This document shows, piece after piece, positions 34,570 to 42,565 of a stretch of 64,000 bases of DNA. Under the pieces are notes generated by a model that saw nothing but the letters and a program-made list of their open reading frames with translations, had not been told where the DNA came from and did no database searches. The first letter of the stretch is position 1, and each line of letters starts with the position of its first letter. The stretch covers positions 83,050-147,049 of the forward strand of contig DFLU01000007.1 in assembly GCA_002375495.1 (NCBI GenBank), in the 5' to 3' direction. Position numbers and translations under genes: made by a program. This DNA is from Flavobacteriaceae bacterium UBA3611. Its GTDB lineage: Bacteria; Bacteroidota; Bacteroidia; Flavobacteriales; Flavobacteriaceae.

Positions 34570-35247
34570 TTACGACACATTCCGTTTGGTTGCTCTTAGC
34601 ATTTCGCGTTTTCCTGGCGGCCCCGGTAGTCGTTCTACTTCAAACCCTACGGCCTGCATAGCCCTCCGCACACTCCCTTTTGCAGCGTATGTCACCAACA
34701 CGCCCCCTTGTTGTAATGCGGCGTACATGCTGCGGAAGATGGATTCGGTCCATAGTTCGGGCTGTACCCTGGCACCAAAGGCATCAAAATAGATAAGGTG
34801 GCAGGTATTTTCTTCGGAAATATCTGAAAAAAACTGCTTGCGTTTGGTTAGTTGAAAATGATCGTCAATTTTCGCGGTGACTTCCCACGGAACCGAATGG
34901 AGTTGTAAGAACTTTTCAGCAGAACCTTGAAGCAATTCTGGGTAGTTCAGCTTTGAAATTTCATCTTTCGCTACCGGATATGCCTCTACGCCCGTATATG
35001 TACATTTGAAATTTTCTTTGCAGCATTCTAGAAAAGTTATGTATGCATTGAGCCCTGTCCCAAAACCGATTTCTAGGATTGAAATCTCGGTATTGGGCCT
35101 TTTAGACAATACATGTACCAGTCCGGCATTTATAAAAACGTGCTTAGCCTCGGCTATTGCACCGTGTTTAGAATGGTATTGCTCGTTCCAATCGGGCAGG
35201 TGAATGGTTACAGAACCGTCTCCCGTCTGCAAGAATTCACGTTTCAA
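34570..35247 (-). CDS. mnmD: tRNA 5-methylaminomethyl-2-thiouridine methyltransferase MnmD
   Basis: A SAM-dependent methyltransferase of 225 residues that performs the last methylation of mnm5s2U at tRNA wobble position 34. Motifs are VTIHLPDWNEQYHSKHGA, the SAM-binding ILEIGFGTGLNA and the catalytic segment DAFGARVQPELW (compare DAFAPAKNPDMW in MnmC). It is the stand-alone methyltransferase half; no MnmC oxidoreductase domain is fused to it here. Confidence 0.93.
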   Translation of the reverse strand: MKREFLQTGDGSVTIHLPDWNEQYHSKHGAIAEAKHVFINAGLVHVLSKRPNTEISILEIGFGTGLNAYITFLECCKENFKCTYTGVEAYPVAKDEISKLNYPELLQGSAEKFLQLHSVPWEVTAKIDDHFQLTKRKQFFSDISEENTCHLIYFDAFGARVQPELWTESIFRSMYAALQQGGVLVTYAAKGSVRRAMQAVGFEVERLPGPPGKREMLRATKRNVS

Positions 35248-35250
35248 AAT

Positions 35251-35769
35251 TTATTGATTCTCCGGCAATAAAACACCATCTGCAGTAAAAGAAAGGGTTC
35301 GCTTGGGTTCTGTGATTTGAGCAATCTCTTCTTTCGATTTTCCTGCATCTTCTGCAAAATGGCGTTGGTCATCAACACTCATCTCATCGATAAAAGCTTT
35401 CCCATTTACGATTACTTCTTCTCCAGCGATGTCTTTGGGCATAAAAAAGCCATAATCCTTAAATTTTACCATAGCTTCTTCTTCTCCCACATCTAATCGC
35501 ATCCAGCAACCTTTACTTTGGCAAACGCTCTTTACTTCAGCAGCAAATTTTACATTTACCGTATCCCCTGGCTTTAGGTTTTTGTATTTCTCATACATTT
35601 CAGCCTCGGTCATCACCTCGTTATCTGTGATTTTTTCACCAAAAGATTGGTAAGCCATCGCAGTTTCTTCAACTTCTTCAACGTTGACTTCCTCTTTTAC
35701 TTCTTTATTTTTTGTATTACAACTTCCTAAGATAGCTACTGCTAAAAGGGCTAGAAACAATTTTTTCAT
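35251..35769 (-). CDS. DUF4920 family lipoprotein
   Basis: A 172-residue lipoprotein. The signal peptide is followed by the lipobox LGSC (about Cys17) and an acidic spacer. The DUF4920 domain (about 45-150) has the conserved VKSVCQSKGCWMRL and MVKFKDYGFFMPKDI, with two cysteines that may bind metal or form a disulfide. It is 3 bases from the mnmD start and so probably co-transcribed. Function unknown. Confidence 0.88.
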   Translation of the reverse strand: MKKLFLALLAVAILGSCNTKNKEVKEEVNVEEVEETAMAYQSFGEKITDNEVMTEAEMYEKYKNLKPGDTVNVKFAAEVKSVCQSKGCWMRLDVGEEEAMVKFKDYGFFMPKDIAGEEVIVNGKAFIDEMSVDDQRHFAEDAGKSKEEIAQITEPKRTLSFTADGVLLPENQ

Positions 35770-35882
35770 CTCGTTATTTTAATTAAGGTACTGTCTATTA
35801 AGATAGTGCAATTTTATGAAAATTTTCGATTTTTTAACGACTAATTTTTCGTTAATTTTACAACCTAACCCTTTCCCATTCA

Positions 35883-36956
35883 ATGAATACTAGCATAGAA
35901 CATATTTCGATAGAAAAAGTACAACAATCAAGGTTATCAGAAGTCGATTTTGACAATCTGACGTTCGGAAATACTTTCACCGACCATATGTTTGTTTGCG
36001 ATTATAAAGATGGTGTATGGCAGGACGCAAAGATTGTTCCCTACGGCCCACTCACTATTTCTCCAGCAGCGAAAGTTTTTCATTACGGACAAGCAGTTTT
36101 TGAAGGAATGAAAGCTTATAAAGACGATGCAGGTGATGTGTTCCTATTTCGCCCAGAAGAAAATTTTGAGCGTATTAACAAATCGTCTAAACGAATGGCA
36201 ATCCCTGAGTTCCCCAAAGAAATTTTCTTTGAGGCACTGCATAAATTAATCAACTTAGACAAAGACTGGGTGCAGGGCGGTGATGGCAATTCTTTATACA
36301 TTCGTCCTTTTGTCATGGCCACTCAAGTAGGCGTGTCTGCATCACCCTCTGACGAATATAAGTTTATGATTCTCTGCTGTCCTGTAAAAGCCTACTACAC
36401 TGGCGATGTACGCGTTGTAATTGCTCAGGAATTTAGCCGATCGGCAGATGGCGGCGTTGGTGCAGCAAAAGCAGCTGGAAATTACGGGGCACAATTTTAT
36501 CCTACCAATCTCGCTCGAGAAAAAGGATTTCAACAAGTGGTATGGACCGATTCTAACGAACATAAATATTTGGAAGAAGCAGGTACCATGAATGTTTTTT
36601 TCAGAATAGGTGACAAACTCATTACAGCTCCTACAAGTGACCGAATTTTAGATGGAGTGACAAGAAAAAGTGTACTTGCTTTGGCAGAACGTGCGGGCAT
36701 TCCTGTAGAGGTTCGAAAATTAGCCGTAACCGAATTGTTAGAAGCAGCCAAGAATGGAAGCCTGAAAGAAATTTTTGGAAGCGGTACAGCTGCGGTGATA
36801 AGCCCAGTGAGTGCTTTTAGTTATGACGAAACCGTGTACGATATTGAAAAGCAAAGCGACAGCTATGCTGCACGTTTCAAAAAAGAATTAAAAGAAATCC
36901 AATACAATATTCAGGAAGACCCGTTTGGATGGAGGTACCCTGTTGTGACGCACTAA
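35883..36956 (+). CDS. ilvE: branched-chain amino acid aminotransferase
   Basis: A class IV PLP-dependent aminotransferase of 357 residues that makes or degrades leucine, isoleucine and valine. The PLP lysine is Lys196 in GAAKAAGNYGA. The substrate motifs YGQAVFEGMKAY (about 68-79), EEAGTMNVFF and GTAAVISPV are present. Length fits the BCAT group II (about 350). The 3' end overlaps the convergent MazG-like gene by 4 bases. Confidence 0.97.
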   Translation: MNTSIEHISIEKVQQSRLSEVDFDNLTFGNTFTDHMFVCDYKDGVWQDAKIVPYGPLTISPAAKVFHYGQAVFEGMKAYKDDAGDVFLFRPEENFERINKSSKRMAIPEFPKEIFFEALHKLINLDKDWVQGGDGNSLYIRPFVMATQVGVSASPSDEYKFMILCCPVKAYYTGDVRVVIAQEFSRSADGGVGAAKAAGNYGAQFYPTNLAREKGFQQVVWTDSNEHKYLEEAGTMNVFFRIGDKLITAPTSDRILDGVTRKSVLALAERAGIPVEVRKLAVTELLEAAKNGSLKEIFGSGTAAVISPVSAFSYDETVYDIEKQSDSYAARFKKELKEIQYNIQEDPFGWRYPVVTH

Positions 36957-37342
36957 GCGATGTCTAAAATCTTCTGGATATTTGGCTTAAAATAATTCGG
37001 CCCATTCAAAACTTTACCATCTTCTCTGTAAATGGGCTTTCCATCGTCGCCTAATTTACTCATGTTGCTACGTTGAATTTCGTTGAAGACTTCTTCAATT
37101 TTGTGCTGCATACCATGCTCGATGATGGTTCCGCACAAGATATAGAGCATGTCACCAAGCGCATCGGCAACTTCCACCAGATCATTGGCATTGGCGGCCT
37201 CAAGATATTCTTCATTTTCTTCGCGCATCAGCTCGTAACGCAATAAATTTTTCTTGATACCAAGATCTGCTTCAGGCGTTTGTTTTATTCCGAGTCCGAA
37301 TGCCGAATGAAATTCATGGACGGCCTTTATTTTATTTTTCAT
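36953..37342 (-). CDS. MazG/HisE-like nucleotide pyrophosphohydrolase
   Basis: A 129-residue all-alpha NTP pyrophosphatase. The metal-binding motifs of the MazG superfamily are visible: RYELMREENEEYLEA (EExxE, about 35-49) and VEVADALGDMLYI (DxxGD, about 57-68). It may remove aberrant nucleotides. The C-terminal part (about 85-129, with GKPIYREDGKVLNGPNYFKP) is typical of this 'phosphoribosyl-ATP pyrophosphohydrolase-like' group. It overlaps ilvE tail-to-tail by 4 bases. Confidence 0.9.
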   Translation of the reverse strand: MKNKIKAVHEFHSAFGLGIKQTPEADLGIKKNLLRYELMREENEEYLEAANANDLVEVADALGDMLYILCGTIIEHGMQHKIEEVFNEIQRSNMSKLGDDGKPIYREDGKVLNGPNYFKPNIQKILDIA

Positions 37343-37470
37343 AGCGAATGATTTTGCGGGTGTCTAACCGAAGGAAGTTTCAACTAAATTTCAGTAAAAA
37401 TATAGAATCGCATGAAGGAACGGTATCATTTCAACATAATTTTTTTAACCATAAATTGTCAATAAACATG

Positions 37471-37478
37471 TATTTTTG
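37471..37478 (+). promoter_or_regulatory. -7 promoter element of the small membrane gene
   Basis: TATTTTTG matches TAnnTTTG and lies 20 bases before the start codon at 37499. No clear TTG is found at 19 bases. Confidence 0.45.
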
Positions 37479-37498
37479 CCATACTTCAAAAGCGCGAC

Positions 37499-37684
37499 AT
37501 GATTTCTACCGGACAATTAATTTTTGCAATTTTATTTTTTGTGGCATTTGTCATTATTGTAGGTATCAGTTACAGAAGAGACAAAAAGCTCCATAAAAAA
37601 TATTACAAAGGGAATGTCTGGGTTTTGGTTGGCTTTGTAGTCTTCTTCCTTATTTTATTGGCAGCAAAATTTTTATTAAAATAA
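37499..37684 (+). CDS. small two-helix membrane protein, function unknown
   Basis: A 61-residue protein with two hydrophobic helices (about 6-22 and 42-59) joined by a strongly basic loop, YRRDKKLHKKYYKG. The basic loop predicts it faces the cytoplasm. No family was recognised, although similar short proteins with this 'RRDKK...HKKYYKG' loop are seen next to housekeeping genes in flavobacteria. It has its own -7 element. An alternative frame beginning at 37348 overlaps it and lacks any support. Confidence 0.7.
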   Translation: MISTGQLIFAILFFVAFVIIVGISYRRDKKLHKKYYKGNVWVLVGFVVFFLILLAAKFLLK

Positions 37685-37914
37685 TAACCCCACCCGCTGC
37701 TACATACAATAATATTTAGATTTGGGCAATTTGCAAATTCTAAGAGTTCCTGTTAACTTGGCAAGCAACAACCTAGGAAAAACAGAAGCACGAAGAACTG
37801 CTTTCTAAACCAGCACGCTTACAGAAAATTTGAAATATACCCAGTATTGGGTATGTACGTTTTAGATTTTAATCACGTATTTGCAACCAACATAAACTTA
37901 TAAATCCCTAACCC
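37685..37914. promoter_or_regulatory. regulatory spacer upstream of the two-component operon
   Basis: A 230-base spacer with no credible reading frame. It contains the palindromic operator at 37837-37854 and a TTTG at 37880-37883 that may be a degenerate -7 element for the gene at 37915. The rest shows no feature I can name. Confidence 0.6.
37837..37854. promoter_or_regulatory. NarL-type palindromic operator, site 1
   Basis: ATACCC-AGTATT-GGGTAT. Read as heptamers it is TACCCAG, two bases, TTGGGTA: the 7-2-7 inverted layout known for NarL-family regulators (TACYYMT half-sites). It lies upstream of the operon that encodes the kinase and response regulator, and its centre is 34.5 bases before a TTTG. 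Likely bound by the regulator at 40578. Confidence 0.7.
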
Positions 37915-38685
37915 ATGGCACACGAAACACATCGATTTAACCTTTTACTCAGAAACGCGAGTCACCCAAGCGCAAATGGCGCAGCAAGCTTGAATCCTAT
38001 ATTTACCGAAACTTCTCACGGAACCCATTATTCATTATATGCAGAATTTTCACCTCGAGACCCTTCAAAAACTTATAAACATGAATTTGATGTAGGGAAG
38101 ATCACAGTACGACTCCAGAATTATACGGGAGCAGTCACAATGGGAATATCATCGGTAGTTGGTATCAATATTTATAAAATTTCCGATAAGCAGAAAGAAT
38201 TTATGGTAGCTAATTTCTCAACACAGCGGGTTATTGAATTGGTTGTTAGTGTACAACCGTTAAACAGTTGTGATGAAGTAGAAATAAACCTGAACGACAA
38301 AGAGTTGATCTTAAGAGAGGGAGATCTATTTGAAACCCACGTATTGCATAAAATAATAGATGGGAGCCTATCGGGGGCCGGCAGAAATACTATGGACGGT
38401 ACACCTCGAATTCTCGATGAAAAATATATGTGGCGCGACGGGGAAGAAGTTATGATGGAAGAAGATATTTGGGATCATAAAGGAACTATCGAAATGCTTG
38501 AAAAAGCTGGCTTTTTTATCAATGACAAGATGAAAAACTTGATGCAGTTCAAATCGGCCAACGCTGATGAACCAGTAGATGAAAAAGATTTAAAAGAACT
38601 TCTCGATGTCATGCCCAATAGTACGAAAAGCAGGAGAAACGACCCGCGATGTAAACAAAAAACAGCCGATATTTATATCTTATAG
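37915..38685 (+). CDS. unrecognised protein leading a two-component operon
   Basis: A 256-residue soluble protein with no signal peptide or membrane helix, so it is probably cytoplasmic. The N-terminal half (1-110) looks beta-rich, the middle (about 110-150) has an acidic GD-rich segment, and the C-terminus (about 180-256) is helical with a basic RRNDPRCKQK end. I do not recognise the family. It is the first gene of the operon with the histidine kinase (38719) and response regulator (40578), and it has an operator upstream. It may be an effector or signal-handling protein of this system. Confidence 0.6.
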   Translation: MAHETHRFNLLLRNASHPSANGAASLNPIFTETSHGTHYSLYAEFSPRDPSKTYKHEFDVGKITVRLQNYTGAVTMGISSVVGINIYKISDKQKEFMVANFSTQRVIELVVSVQPLNSCDEVEINLNDKELILREGDLFETHVLHKIIDGSLSGAGRNTMDGTPRILDEKYMWRDGEEVMMEEDIWDHKGTIEMLEKAGFFINDKMKNLMQFKSANADEPVDEKDLKELLDVMPNSTKSRRNDPRCKQKTADIYIL

Positions 38686-38718
38686 CGTTTAGCATCTGAG
38701 GTGCCGTACCCATCAATT

Positions 38719-40581
38719 ATGGTAAGATTGTTTTATTTTATGATACTATGTTTGCTTGTCACTTCCAAATTGGGAGCACAAGCAAACATTTTTTTTGATG
38801 AATTGAGGCATTACGAACTAAACAATGCAGCAAAAAGTATCGGAAATCTCCCTGAAGAAGCAAGAGCACAGGCTACCTGGAGAGTGAATTTCTTTAAAGA
38901 TTTTAAAATTGAAAGTGATCAGTTTCGCAGTCTGAAATCTATAGACAAGCCCGCAGACAATTCGCTTGGCGACTACCTCTACCATCTGAATTGGGGCGAT
39001 TATTACTTCTATATTACCTTAGACCAAAACATTAAAGCCATGGGCGAATACCAACAAGCCTTGGCAATTGCAAGCCGTGACAATGACAAAGTACTCATAG
39101 GTGAAGCGCTGAAGCGAATACTTACACTACATCGCATTCATTATTTATACAACAACCAAACATACAAGCCGTATTTGGAAGATTTCAAAGCCAATGCGTA
39201 TGACGAATTGGAAGAAGCCTATTACCATTATTTTAATCTGATTTTAAATTTCAAAAATTACAATACCGAAGCATGGTCGTCTCAATCATATACCTTTCTT
39301 AAGAACTATTTTAAAAATCAGAATAGCCCATACGTACGAGGAATTTCAGAAACGGTTTTTGCCAGTTATTTTGAAGAAGTAGACCAACGAGATAGCATTT
39401 GGCACTACGCACTTAGTGCAAGAGACCAGCTTAATTCTATCCCGTATGGTTACAAAGGTACACGACTAAACCAAATTTATAGTTTCATGTCCCGCATTGC
39501 ACTGCAAGAAAAGAACTTTAGTGCCGCCAAAGTATATACCGATAGTGCCACAGCAAACTATTACAACAGTAATGACCTTAAATTTAAATCACTGGGGCAT
39601 TATCAAAAATCGGTAATCGATTCGGCTGCGGGAAACTACCTTCAAGCTTACGACGAGAGTATGAATTTCAGAGTATCTATGGCTGCCATTGAACGTGCCG
39701 CACAAAATAATCTTTTTAATGAATTGGAAGTGAAGTATCAAACTGCTGAAAAAGAAAAACAGCTCTTACTTTCGGAACAAGAAAAAAAGAAAACCCAAAA
39801 TATTGCTATCGGTTTGGGAGGTAGTGTCATTGCCGTGGTAATTATTGGTATCCTTTTCATTAAAAACACCAAACGCAAACAACGTATCGCAGAGCAACAA
39901 CGTGAATTGGAGATTCAAAAAACCGAAAAAATATTAAAAGAACAAGAACTCACCACCATCGATGCCATGATAGAAGGCCAAGAAAAAGAACGCAAACGAT
40001 TGGCAAGTGATTTGCACGACAGTGTAGGGGCTACATTGGCTGCTGCCAAATTACAGTTTCACCATCTTTCAAAAAATCGGGAACAAGGTGAATTTACAGA
40101 TGCTCTTTTCAGCAAAACCGGAAAACTTCTAGAAGATGCGTATGCTGAAATACGCGGAATGGCCCATGTAAAAAACAACGGCGTCATAGCCAAGAATGGG
40201 CTTTTACCTGCTGTTCACAAACTAGCCAACAGTGCTTCAGGTGCCAACGGCTTAACCATCACGGTAGAAGATTACGGCCTGGAAGAGCGTCTAGACAATA
40301 CGCTAGAAATTTCAGTATTCAGGATCATTCAAGAATTGGTGACCAATATCATTAAGCATTCACAGGCCACCGAAGCATCTATTTCTATAAATCAGTACGA
40401 AGATTCACTTAACATAATTGTAGAAGACAACGGAAAGGGGTTTGATGCGCGCCACCTTCCGCAGAAAGAAGGCATGGGACTCTCAAGCATAGAGAAACGC
40501 ATTGAACATCTAGAAGGAACTATGGAAGTAGACACCACCCTAGGAAAAGGAACTAACATTTTAATCGATATCCCCTTATGA
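38719..40581 (+). CDS. sensor histidine kinase, HisKA_3 type with periplasmic TPR-like sensor
   Basis: A membrane kinase of 620 residues from ATG 38719; a GTG at 38701 would add six residues, but the signal peptide begins at the ATG. A signal peptide (1-21) is followed by a long periplasmic helical region (about 25-350) that resembles tetratricopeptide repeats. A membrane helix lies at about 364-384 and a coiled coil follows to about 425. The phosphorylation helix has His433 in RLASDLHDSVGATLAA, and the ATPase domain ends with NGKGFD and GMGLSSI. It pairs with the regulator at 40578 (ATGA overlap). Confidence 0.93.
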   Translation: MVRLFYFMILCLLVTSKLGAQANIFFDELRHYELNNAAKSIGNLPEEARAQATWRVNFFKDFKIESDQFRSLKSIDKPADNSLGDYLYHLNWGDYYFYITLDQNIKAMGEYQQALAIASRDNDKVLIGEALKRILTLHRIHYLYNNQTYKPYLEDFKANAYDELEEAYYHYFNLILNFKNYNTEAWSSQSYTFLKNYFKNQNSPYVRGISETVFASYFEEVDQRDSIWHYALSARDQLNSIPYGYKGTRLNQIYSFMSRIALQEKNFSAAKVYTDSATANYYNSNDLKFKSLGHYQKSVIDSAAGNYLQAYDESMNFRVSMAAIERAAQNNLFNELEVKYQTAEKEKQLLLSEQEKKKTQNIAIGLGGSVIAVVIIGILFIKNTKRKQRIAEQQRELEIQKTEKILKEQELTTIDAMIEGQEKERKRLASDLHDSVGATLAAAKLQFHHLSKNREQGEFTDALFSKTGKLLEDAYAEIRGMAHVKNNGVIAKNGLLPAVHKLANSASGANGLTITVEDYGLEERLDNTLEISVFRIIQELVTNIIKHSQATEASISINQYEDSLNIIVEDNGKGFDARHLPQKEGMGLSSIEKRIEHLEGTMEVDTTLGKGTNILIDIPL

Positions 40582-41204
40582 TTACAGTAGCCATTGCAGA
40601 AGACCACCAGTCGCTTGTAGACGGAATTGAATTATTGCTAAAATATGAAGATGACATCACCATTATCGGCATGGCTAACGACGGGGAAGCCCTGATTGAC
40701 ATTGTAAAAAAATCTGAACCCGATATTGTGCTCATGGACATTAAAATGCCCAAAATGGACGGAGTGACGGCTACCAAACAGATTGAAAAACACTATCCTA
40801 AAACAAATGTCATCGCCTTTAGTATGTTCGACCAAGAAGACGCTGTTACCCAGATGATCCAAGCTGGAGCCAAGGGCTATCTGCTTAAAAATTCACCCTT
40901 AGAAGAAGTACTTAATGCGATTCGAGCTGTTGCTTGTGGAGAAACGTTTTTCGACAAGAACATACCGCCAGACCTGCTTCAACCTAATACCCAAAAAACA
41001 ACTTCTAAAAGTATTCTCTCTAAAAGCGAACGTGAAATTTTAGTACTTATAGGAGAAGGTAAATCTACCAGTGAAATTGCAGCAATCCGTTTTACGGCTG
41101 TTTCGACCGTTGAAAAACACAGAAAAAACATGATACGCAAGTTGGGACTCTCAGGCAAGGGAGAATTATTGCGTTATGCGTTAGAAAGAAAGTACGATTT
41201 TTAG
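40578..41204 (+). CDS. NarL/LuxR-type response regulator
   Basis: A 208-residue two-component regulator. The receiver domain has Asp54 in IVLMDIKMPKMDG with Glu8-Asp9 in the acidic pocket. The LuxR-type DNA-binding domain (about 145-205) has SKSEREILVLIGEGKSTSEIAAIRF and the recognition helix TAVSTVEKHRKNMIRKL. It overlaps the kinase stop by 4 bases. The palindromes at 37837, 41210 and 41674 fit the dyad DNA sites of this family, so it likely controls its own operon and the two genes downstream. Confidence 0.95.
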   Translation: MITVAIAEDHQSLVDGIELLLKYEDDITIIGMANDGEALIDIVKKSEPDIVLMDIKMPKMDGVTATKQIEKHYPKTNVIAFSMFDQEDAVTQMIQAGAKGYLLKNSPLEEVLNAIRAVACGETFFDKNIPPDLLQPNTQKTTSKSILSKSEREILVLIGEGKSTSEIAAIRFTAVSTVEKHRKNMIRKLGLSGKGELLRYALERKYDF

Positions 41205-41209
41205 CAAAA

Positions 41210-41227
41210 ATACCCCTCATCGGGTAT
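41210..41227. promoter_or_regulatory. NarL-type palindromic operator, site 2
   Basis: ATACCC-CTCATC-GGGTAT; heptamers TACCCCT and TCGGGTA with two bases between. TACCCCT fits the NarL consensus TACYYMT exactly. Its centre is 36.5 bases before the TTTG of the -7 element TACATTTG (41251-41258). Another half-site GGGTAA follows at 41237-41242. Confidence 0.75.
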
Positions 41228-41250
41228 TTCATATATGGGTAAGCAGTGGT

Positions 41251-41258
41251 TACATTTG
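41251..41258 (+). promoter_or_regulatory. -7 promoter element before the stand-alone LuxR gene
   Basis: TACATTTG, an exact TAnnTTTG match. It ends only 4 bases before the ATG at 41263, so the transcript would be almost leaderless, or translation starts further in (for example TTG 41296). Confidence 0.6.
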
Positions 41259-41262
41259 AAAC

Positions 41263-41640
41263 ATGACCCCGACCCAACAGATTATCTCTGCCATAAAGTT
41301 GGCTGAAAAAAATAACACACAACTCACTACCGAAGACACGATTGCTGTATTCAGAGCAGTTAAAAACATGTCTGCCAACAAGGAGCTTATCGATAAGACC
41401 CTCTATCTCTTACTGTTGGTTGAAAAAAAGCTACCCAACACTCCTACACTATCTACGCGTGAAACGCAAATTTTCAACCTAATTGGCATCGGTTTTAATT
41501 CGAAAGAAATCGCGACTATTCTAAATATTAGCAGTGCTACTGTCGCCACCCATCGAAAAAACATTATAAAAAAATTAGGGCTCACCGGCAGCGGTAAACT
41601 TAAGGAAACCGCTTTTCAATACACCCAAAAAAACATATAA
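41263..41640 (+). CDS. stand-alone LuxR-type HTH regulator
   Basis: A 125-residue protein with a helical N-terminus (1-55) and a C-terminal LuxR-type DNA-binding domain (about 60-120): LSTRETQIFNLIGIGFNSKEIATIL and the recognition helix SSATVATHRKNIIKKLGL. The receiver domain is missing, so it is not itself phosphorylated. Its HTH resembles that of the regulator at 40578 (both have a KHRKN/THRKN helix), suggesting paralogy. It has the operator at 41210, so it appears to be a downstream target that could amplify the response. Confidence 0.88.
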   Translation: MTPTQQIISAIKLAEKNNTQLTTEDTIAVFRAVKNMSANKELIDKTLYLLLLVEKKLPNTPTLSTRETQIFNLIGIGFNSKEIATILNISSATVATHRKNIIKKLGLTGSGKLKETAFQYTQKNI

Positions 41641-41673
41641 ACGAACGCCAATTGGATTTACAACAATCTAAAT

Positions 41674-41691
41674 ATACCCTCTAATGGGTAT
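41674..41691. promoter_or_regulatory. NarL-type palindromic operator, site 3
   Basis: ATACCC-TCTAAT-GGGTAT; heptamers TACCCTC and ATGGGTA. The reverse complement of the right half, TACCCAT, matches TACYYMT exactly. The centre is 35.5 bases before the TTTG of the -7 element at 41714-41721, close to the same spacing as sites 1 and 2. Confidence 0.75.
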
Positions 41692-41713
41692 TGTCGCCAG
41701 ATGGTCAATCGCA

Positions 41714-41721
41714 TATTTTTG
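41714..41721 (+). promoter_or_regulatory. -7 promoter element of the Gly-rich lipoprotein gene
   Basis: TATTTTTG matches TAnnTTTG. It lies 31 bases before the ATG at 41753 and 22 bases after operator site 3. Confidence 0.6.
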
Positions 41722-41752
41722 AACTCAATTATTAACCATACATAACCCCCCT

Positions 41753-42547
41753 ATGAAAACTTTAAAATTACTCAGCTTACTATTTTTAAGTCTTCTCCTC
41801 GTAAACTGTGAAGAAGACGAACCCATCTCAGGCTGTACAGACCCATTAAGCGACAATTACAACAGTGAAGCTGTTAATGACGATGGTTCCTGTGCTTACC
41901 TTTATGGTGGTCGCGAGAAAGGACAAATTGATGTAGGATCTGAAGTAGATCTTAACAATGAGTACGACATTTACATTGATGGCGAATCTATTGGCCGTTT
42001 AAGTGTTTATTTTCCCAACGGTGCCTTTTGTGGTGCTCCCGAAAACCCCGGTCGTATTTTCGACTCTGGCTCACACGTAGTGAGAGCTGTAGGAAATGGC
42101 GGAGACGAAGTTCGTGAAGGAACTGTAAATCTAAGTCCGCAAGAATGTGATGTGGTCTTGGTTGAAAACTTACAAATTATCTCTACTGGTGGTGGAGGCG
42201 GCTCTGGTGGTGGAGGCGGTTCTGGCGGTGGCGGTGGCTCTGGCGGTGGCGGTGGCTCCGGCGGAGGCGGCGGAGGCGGAGGCCCTGATCCCGGAAGAAT
42301 CAAGTTTTGGGTAAACAAAGATTTTGGCTGCGGAAATATTAGCCTTACCGTAAGCGGATTAGGATCAACAACCATCTCAGGATATATTCAAGGTGGCCCT
42401 AATAGTTGTGATGAAACCTTCGGAGGTGGAAACTTCAACAACGTAACCCCTGGAACCTATTCGTTCTCTGGAAGTTGTAGTGACAGAACTTGGAATGGAA
42501 GTGTAAGCGTTAGCGATGGCGGCTGTACCATATTCCAACTGTTGTAA
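41753..42547 (+). CDS. lipoprotein with a Gly5-Ser linker joining two Cys-containing domains
   Basis: A 264-residue lipoprotein. The signal peptide ends in the lipobox LVNC (about Cys19), followed by Glu-Glu-Asp-Glu-Pro. A surface motif GCTDPLSDNYNSEAVNDDGSC (key residues GCTDP, DNYN, DDGSC; about 27-48) comes next, of the kind seen in many Bacteroidota exoproteins. An N-terminal beta domain (about 50-142) and a C-terminal beta domain (about 180-264) are joined by four GGGGGS units and a Gly8 run (about 146-177). Both domains have paired cysteines. It is the third unit under the shared operator. Confidence 0.85.
   Translation: MKTLKLLSLLFLSLLLVNCEEDEPISGCTDPLSDNYNSEAVNDDGSCAYLYGGREKGQIDVGSEVDLNNEYDIYIDGESIGRLSVYFPNGAFCGAPENPGRIFDSGSHVVRAVGNGGDEVREGTVNLSPQECDVVLVENLQIISTGGGGGSGGGGGSGGGGGSGGGGGSGGGGGGGGPDPGRIKFWVNKDFGCGNISLTVSGLGSTTISGYIQGGPNSCDETFGGGNFNNVTPGTYSFSGSCSDRTWNGSVSVSDGGCTIFQLL
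42188..42283 (+). repeat. 18-bp in-frame tandem repeat coding for a Gly5-Ser linker
   Basis: Four 18-base units (42188, 42206, 42224, 42242) each code for Gly5-Ser and differ only at wobble positions; a 24-base tail encodes eight glycines. The array could expand or contract by whole units without breaking the frame. Confidence 0.9.
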
Positions 42548-42565
42548 CATACATTTAATTACAAC

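Noticed and set aside
37348..37596. An 82-residue frame crossing the start of the small membrane gene
   Set aside because: Overlaps a better-supported gene that has a -7 element and clear membrane helices; its own sequence lacks family features.
42007..42375. Pro-rich minus-strand frame opposite the Gly5-Ser array
   Set aside because: Antisense of glycine codons; low complexity and no promoter.
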